Shown in pieces: positions 58,194 to 64,000 of a stretch of DNA of 64,000 nt. Position 1 is the first letter of the stretch. Each line of letters opens with the position of its first letter. Source of the stretch: Eumeta japonica (taxonomy: Eukaryota > Arthropoda > Insecta > Lepidoptera > Psychidae). A program made the translations under genes and the position numbers. The stretch lies in the NCBI GenBank assembly GCA_005406025.1, contig BGZK01000291.1:310001-374000 (forward strand). Direction: 5' to 3'. Below the pieces are notes generated by a model, which did not search any database, was not told where the DNA came from, and saw nothing but the letters and a program-made list of their open reading frames with translations.

Positions 58194-59625
58194 CGAAACG
58201 GCCATAATTAATGTAAGTGGCCAGTTCCATAAATTTACAGTGCGCCCCACGTATAAGTAAGTCATTAATAATAATTTCCAGGAACCGAAGAACCGGTATA
58301 CAATTTGTTAATACACAGTAAATGGACAATTATATATTATACGGAAATGAAATAAATATTCCGAGTCGACAACTCGTGAAAACTACCATAAATAATAGAC
58401 GTTGTTTGATAAACACTTTACGTTTACTTAACGGACTTAACACATCGAGAGCCCTTGTACCGTTTACTTTCGTGGCCGTCGAGTTAAAAAGTTAGATCGG
58501 TGACACGACACTTTGGTCCGTGGAACGGTTTATATTTCTAGGAGGTAAATTAGATTTCTAAACGAGGGTGCACTTTCACGGGCAGGATTTTTTAAGAAAA
58601 TGTGAGCTTTCAAAAGTTTTATTCATATTCTATTACGTCTTCGAAGAGTTTTTTTTACAAATATAATAACTTTAAAAACAAATAAATTTTCGGGCCAAAC
58701 GTTTCGTTTAGTTACTGGATCGTGTATTAATGTGCAACTCAAAGGTGGTGTTAAAAATTTGGGAAGATTTTGCTCGTGTTTGTTTTGAAGTGTATACATA
58801 TACAATAATTAATTACGTATGAAAATATTTTTTAATATTTCTTTTACATTTAATCATGATATATACACAAATGTTACAAGCAGTTGTCAGAAATTAATTT
58901 GAGTGTACAAATAATTTATCTTTACCAATTTGTAAGGTTCAAATCAATTTCAGGTATTAATATTTACAAATGCTGTTAAAATCTAAGTTTTTAGTTTGGT
59001 AGTGAATACTAAAAAAGTACACGGCTAGTAGGAGGCAAGGAAATGGCAGAAGATGCCAGGCAGCCAACGAGTGTAGAGAAGAACCAACGCGTCATGATTG
59101 TGAAAAAAGGTGTTTTATTACGGACTGTTGTTGTAGACTTCCTAATAATATTTTTTTCTCACAATCTAGGTACTAATACAGTGTCGGAATGTAACCTCTC
59201 ACCACAACACTTTAATGGAAAAATAAAATGCTAAATTGTATTTCATTATTTGGTCACATACTTACCGTTGGAGCCAGAGACATAAAGAAAAACAGTTAAT
59301 TCCATTCGAATAAAGGTATCTTTACTTTCTCACCAACAACTGAGTATTTTCTAAATATCCAAATCGATATACCTTTTCCTTTGCCATCCTTTGTATATAA
59401 TCTTTCGTGCATACTCATAAATGCCCATAAAAATCAACTTTGGACGGACACGAAACTACAGGCAATAGCTCATTACCGGATGTATGCTGCTGTTGAATAT
59501 ATACCAATTTTATTTTCGTCAACATTACCCTGTATCAGAATAGGTACTTATTTTCAATTTCTAGAATAAATAATATACCACGACGCACATCGACAGTTTC
59601 GAAGAGTGAGTATTTTAAGAGTGTC
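58194..59625. other. Gene-free stretch
   Basis: AT-rich with modest patches. The 63-codon frame at 59.04 kb starts plausibly (AGGAAATGGCAGAAGATGCC) but shows no domain. Confidence 0.45.
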
Positions 59626-59629
59626 AAAC

Positions 59630-59960
59630 TATACGACCGATGGAAACCGTAGACGACGCGAGCCGGTCCATATTATAATATCTATAAATAAGATATGCAA
59701 GTCCGCCGGCGGCGAGACAATCGGCGTGTGACAAACAACGGCGCACGCACAATGTCGTTCGCCGCTCTCTCCCCATTGAGGGCGGCGCGCGGAGCGTGAC
59801 ACTGTGACGTCAAAACACACACAGATCGTTATCAAAGCGAGTTAGCCGCACTCACCGATTTTACGTACCGGCTACGTGCTCACAAAACGTTTCGTCGCAG
59901 GTATCGATCGAGGAGGCTGCGAGGAGCGAGCGGAATGTATACTTGTAAAAATTCCACCGG
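59630..59960. other. GC-rich island
   Basis: CCGCCGGCGGCGAGACAATC, GAGGGCGGCGCGCGGAGCGT and CACTGTGACGTCAAAACACA (CRE core TGACGTCA, about 59806-59813). Promoter-like or enhancer-like composition. No supportable exon. Confidence 0.35.
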
Positions 59961-60745
59961 CAGGTATCTGGTTAGATATCGAAATTAACGTTCTAGTAGA
60001 AATGAATTTCGAACCGAAATTCTCCTTTGTTGGAAAGATGTTTTAGGATTCAACTACACTTGTTGCGGCACGAACTTGGGCGGGCCGATGAAAGGGCGCT
60101 GGCCTTTAACTGTTGTTATCTTACCGCCTATTGATCTATTTTAACTGCTCGATAATTAAACATTATCTTCTAAATCAAAACTTATCACTATTGAACCTAC
60201 TTATTAAATAGTAGTTGTGGCGGCGATTAAAAATTAATATTATTATTGACATAATACAGACTTTGCTTTTTATGTCATGGGGTTTATTTATATCGCATAA
60301 TATGCAAACGTTTACATTCCGTCGCTTAAATTGACGCCGATGTCTCATCCCCGCTAGATGGCAGAAGTAGTTTAAGGATAGATGTATTCGTGTTCATTTT
60401 TTTAATCTTCCTTTTTTTGTCCGAAATCATCCTGAACAAACATTTACCCACGAGAATGGAATATTTTCCCGCTGTAAATAGTAGCTCGAAAAAGAACGCG
60501 TTGCTTATAAAATGAGAAGCATTTTTGAAATCCATTTAACACTCTCTCGGATTAGCCCGATATACATTTTCCCGTTAGCTACTTTTTGTACGATAAAAGC
60601 TAGCGTATATAGATTCCAAGGTTAAAATATTGTGCATTTGGAGCCCACGGCAGTTGTACTTTTCTCTTGAACCGTATCGAACGGGCAGACGGAAAAAAAA
60701 CATTTTGACATCGAATTTGGTAAAAGAATGCGTTAAAATGATATA
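59961..60745. other. AT-rich spacer
   Basis: No gene or repeat recognised. Confidence 0.5.
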
Positions 60746-60917
60746 TATTAGGAGTACAAATAAGTTTCCGCCGTTTTGAGAGAGATGGCGTGGCACGAGG
60801 CTTACGTTAGAATTCGCAGATGATAACGGCTTGAAAATTAGCTTGCTCATTCAAGAACAACATAACCCTATCATATTATTAATTTCATATTAGTGTCATA
60901 TATTTTTTTATCCAAAA

Positions 60918-62205
60918 ATGTCTGAGCCAAACAAGCGTCAATTGCAAAAATCTTTAATTTAAAAACATCTGCAGCTGAGGCACATCGATTGCTCGTAGAA
61001 GCATTTAATGAAAAAGCCTGAGTGAGAGAACATGTCGTAAGTGGTTTCAAAAGTTTAAAAACGGCGATATTGAGGTAGAAGACATAGATCGCAGTGGAAG
61101 GCCAAAAATTCATGAGAATGCCGAATCGGAGGAATTATTGGAGGAAGATTCGTCTCAAACACAAAAGGAACTTGCACTTACTTTAGAAGTCACTCAGCAA
61201 GCAGCCTCGCATCGTTTAAAATCGATAGGAAATGATTCATAAACAAGATAATTGGAATCCATATGAATTATAGCCAAAAGATGTTGGACGCCGATTATGC
61301 ATGAGTGAAATGCTGCTAGCTAGGCACAAAAAAAGGTTTTTACATCGAATCGTCACTGGTGATGAAAAGTGGATACATTATGATAATCCAAAAATAACAA
61401 AATCATGGGGACTACCTGGGCACGCGTCAACATTCACAACAAAACCGAATATTCATGGAAAAAACTCAGGCTGTGTATTTGGTGAGATCAGCTGGGTGTG
61501 GTGTATTACGAGTTGTTTAATCCAAGCGAAACAACCACTAGAACTCTATACCGAACACAATAGATGAGATTAAGCCGAGCTCTGAAGGAAAAACGCACTC
61601 AATACTACTCCAGACACGACATAATTATTCTTCTACATGATAATGCTCGTCCGAATGTAGCGGTTCCGTTTTAAAACTATTTGGAAACACTTGATGGGGA
61701 AGTACTACCCCACCCACCGTATGGGGCCATCCATAAATTACGTCACATGTTGGGGGCGGGAGGGGTGTCAACGAAATGTGACAATACGCGACAAGGAGCA
61801 GGTCAAAAGCTTTATGACGTCAAATCCGAAATATGAAAACGAAAACAGGTTTATGTCTTTTGTTTTATCCAATATTTAAAGTATTTTGAACAAAAAAAAA
61901 TTGTAAAAACTACTGTTTTCATTTACGTGTGACCACCTGTGATAAGGACGGGGGTCTAAAACCTTATAATTTATGTGACGTAGTTTATGGATGGCCCCTA
62001 TTCACCAGACATTGCGTCGTCGACTATCATCTGTTCCGATGAATGGCACATGCTCTGTCAGGGCAGCGTTTCACATCATATGAAGATATCAAAAATTGGG
62101 TTTATTCGTGGATAGCCTCAGAAGATAAGAAGTTCTTCAGACTTGAAATCCGAACGCTGCCTGAAAGATCGAAAAAAATAGTTGCTAATAATGGATAATA
62201 CTCCG
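60918..62205 (+). pseudogene. Mariner transposase pseudogene interrupted by a MITE
   Basis: The ATG at 60918 opens MSEPNKRQLQKSL. Shifted frames then give AAEAHRLLVEAFNEKA, CRKWFQKFKNGDIEVED, RSGRPKIHENAES, SSQTQKELALT and EMLLARHKKRFLHRIVTGDE with KWIHYDNPK (first Asp). Then come SWGLPGHAST, KPNIHGK, LHDNARPN (second Asp) and PHPPY, where the frame is cut by the insertion. It resumes SPDIA (third Asp), MAHALSGQRF, YEDIKNWVYSWIAS and LPERSKK. These are the D,D34D blocks of a cecropia/mori-group mariner. The 88-codon open part is 61301-61567. Frameshifts and stops make it inactive even without the insertion. Confidence 0.88.
61722..61998. mobile_element. 277-bp MITE nested in the mariner transposase
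   Basis: The left end GGGGCCATCCATAAATTACG (61723-61742) extends to TCACAT. The right end on the minus strand from 61998 reads GGGGCCATCCATAAACTACG and on to TCACAT, one mismatch in 26. TA (or TAT) lies on both sides (61720-61721 and 61999-62000). Deleting the element restores ACCGTATTCACC, which codes for the conserved PPYSP of mariner, so the insertion site and duplication are directly readable. TA duplication points to the Tc1/mariner/pogo group. TAT would point to a 3-bp class. I recall this end sequence as common in insect genomes. Confidence 0.92.
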
Positions 62206-62264
62206 ATTAAAAAAACCGAAAATTTCTGGAAACACGTTTAAATTTCATTTTATCGCATCGATTT

Positions 62265-62680
62265 CATTGAAACGAAATCGAACCGACACCGCTCCAATAT
62301 CATACAGAATCGGAGCTCGCACGTCGCTCCGAACGCGTGAGCGGTCTTCAAAAACGAGCCATTGTGTCGTGCGTCGACGTCCACTCCGCCGGCGTTCGGC
62401 GGGCGCAAGGCCGTCGCCCGTAATTGGTTTTCGCACGGCATCGGATACGGCGGGCGGGGTCTGCGACGGCGCGAGCCGAAGTCGGCGACCGATTCTAGCG
62501 GGGGACGACATCTTTTTGGAGCGTAATAAAGTTGTTCAGGAAGCGTTGGCAATGTTGAAGTGTAGGTTTGCAAGACGCGGATTGCAATCTGTTTGTGATC
62601 GTCGACAACTTTCTATTGACAAAAAAAATGTGATATCGAGCTGTCGAGATGAATCGAGAGCGCAATAAGTACAAAATAAA
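62265..62680. other. GC-rich island
   Basis: CpG-dense words (GTCGACGTCCACTCCGCCGG, GGATACGGCGGGCGGGGTCT, GGCGCGAGCCGAAGTCGGCG) right after the mariner. Three overlapping frames on both strands (88, 107 and 133 codons) are open mainly because of the GC content. None shows a domain. It may be a promoter-type island or an unrecognised exon. Confidence 0.35.
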
Positions 62681-63194
62681 TAAATGAAACAGAGTCGACC
62701 GCGACGAAAAATAAATCATTAATTAGTCTGTAAAGCCTTAATTAATCTTATGCGCTAACGACTTCTTTGTATTTGTCTCGTTCTTAGTATTGATAGCTCG
62801 CGGAAAAGTTTTTTGGTATATTCTGTACCAAAGTAACTTTTCGTAAATTTTGAATTCAGTTGTAAATTTAGAATTCAGTTTTAGTATATCAGTTATAATA
62901 CGTGTACGTGTCGTTTTGATCGCTGACTTGCTGCATGACATGCAATGCGATTAACGCTTTTGAACTTAATTTTCGCATCCTACAAATATTGTAAACGTTA
63001 GTTTGTGAGGATGGATGAATGTATGTTACTCTTTCAGCCAAAAGTACTGAACAAGTTTGATCGATCTTTTCGGTAATACATTGAAATAACATATTAGCTT
63101 ACAATTTATAAAGATCCTAGGTTTTTTTTATACAACTTTTCTCGCATAAACGTAGAACGAATTTTACTTATGACGAATGGCTGTCGGTAATAGT
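62681..63194. other. AT-rich spacer
   Basis: No gene or repeat recognised. Confidence 0.5.
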
Positions 63195-63492
63195 AAAGTT
63201 CAAGGTACCATCACGTTCAACATCAAGCCGAGATCAGGACCGAGAGCGTGAGCGAGATCGTTTCACAATAACGACGAATCAGCGAGAAGACGGGTGTTTT
63301 CGATGTAATTATATGGGTTTCTCTGGGATGACTTCATCAGAATTGAATCGAAGACCCGAACCGGGACCTAAATCGAGATCCGGACAGGAATTAGGAGCCG
63401 TCATCGCGCCATCGGGATCGTGACCGACGGCCCAATCGGTAGATATAAAAGGTGAATGAATTCGGGACCGTGGGCGACAGCTAGTTGCATAT
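63195..63492 (-). repeat. GATCCCGGTC-type dispersed repeat, copy 5
   Basis: On the minus strand it opens AACTAGCTGTCGCCCACGGT and continues with GGTCACGATCCCGATGGCG, GATCTCGATTTAGGTCCCGG and CTCACGCTCTCGGTCCTGAT. It is the best-kept internal array, with the clearest opening of the five. Confidence 0.65.
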
Positions 63493-64000
63493 GTGAGAAT
63501 ATAACTTTTGATTTCAACTTTTCATTTATTATGAGCGATGAAATTAAATCTGACATGAAAAAGAAATCATGTAAAAGCATACTGATGCGATTTAATGCGA
63601 TAAATAAAAATATACATTTCTAGCAATTAGTCTTAAGTCAATCATACTAACAATATTTACGTTATAAATACTATACGGATATAGAAATATAAAGCCCTCA
63701 TTATTTTTTTTTATAACACGCAGAATTTTTTAGAAACTTTCACCTCATTTGATTATGCTTTTTACTGGCATAAACAGATTAAATGAATAATTAAAACTCA
63801 GCTGGACAAGACAGTGTTGGGAAAACTCAACGACTGAAAACTAAAATCTTTAAAAATGATCATCGATTGTGTATACGCATGTCATAAGTGGGCTCTTACT
63901 GTAGAACTTCTGAGTCGAAAGTCTGTGCAAAAACTATTGACACACGATTTCCCGCCAAAAAATATTTTAACCAATGAATGATTTTGTTATGTTTCAAAAA
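63493..64000. other. AT-rich window end
   Basis: No gene or repeat recognised. Confidence 0.5.

Larger units (their letters stand above)
60749..62245 (+). mobile_element. Dead mariner of the cecropia/mori type, split by a MITE
   Basis: The left end is near TTAGGAGTACAAATAAGTTT (60748-60767) and the right end near 62.24 kb. Inverted ends are too worn to fix exactly. It contains a full-span transposase relic (60918 to about 62205) and a 277-bp nested insertion. Without the insertion the element would be about 1.2 kb, normal for mariner. Confidence 0.75.

Noticed and set aside
62245..62668. Overlapping 88-, 107- and 133-codon frames
   Set aside because: Three frames on two strands are open over the same CpG-rich DNA, which is expected from composition. 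None has a known motif.
1..64000. CRISPR arrays, bacterial operons, rRNA or organelle insertions
   Set aside because: None seen. Composition and repeats are those of insect nuclear DNA.

Overview
This is AT-rich insect nuclear DNA, very probably from a moth or butterfly. The lepidopteran call rests on dispersed repeats remembered from that order: the element ending in an inverted GGTTCCG...GGAACCC motif with (CGGA)n, a fragment reading GGCCGGCAACGTACTGGTG, and repeats opening CTAGCTGTCGCCCACGG. Mariner, RTE, Penelope and Helitron relics also fit. No search was run, so the order is an inference.

I found no complete host protein-coding gene, no rRNA or tRNA gene and no CRISPR array. Open frames are short, mostly under 145 codons, and the recognisable ones belong to dead mobile elements. 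The window looks like a large intergenic or intronic desert: AT-rich sequence, GC-rich islands of 0.2-0.6 kb that may be regulatory, and layers of transposon debris.

Layout. 0-10 kb: a CGGA-type repeat, a decayed unrecognised coding fragment (2.65-2.95 kb), two GATCCCGGTC repeats, a relic with an HTQAVE motif (8.1-8.4 kb), a truncated mariner (8.5-8.9 kb) and a Helitron-type PIF1 helicase relic (9.8-10.4 kb). 11-22 kb: a terminal-inverted-repeat element, an inverted-repeat module, a 180-bp Harbinger-like MITE nested in one copy of an older repeat whose second copy keeps the unoccupied site, and a long GT/CGTG microsatellite. 25-34 kb: an LTR-like segment, an RTE reverse-transcriptase pseudogene holding a smaller insertion, and a lepidopteran SINE-like fragment. 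34.5-38.4 kb: a CpG-rich island with a perfect 26-bp hairpin and a palindromic CRE, then a 1.9-kb inverted-repeat element built of 237-bp and 170-bp tandem units. 38-48 kb: more dispersed repeats and GC islands. 48.2-50.6 kb: two Penelope-like fragments in head-to-head inversion. 52-64 kb: a second microsatellite, a near full-length dead irritans-type mariner, the second copy of a ~275-bp repeat, a second mariner split by a 277-bp MITE, and another GATCCCGGTC repeat.

Nothing here forms a working pathway. The value of the window is its record of nested insertions and its unusual inverted-repeat structures.
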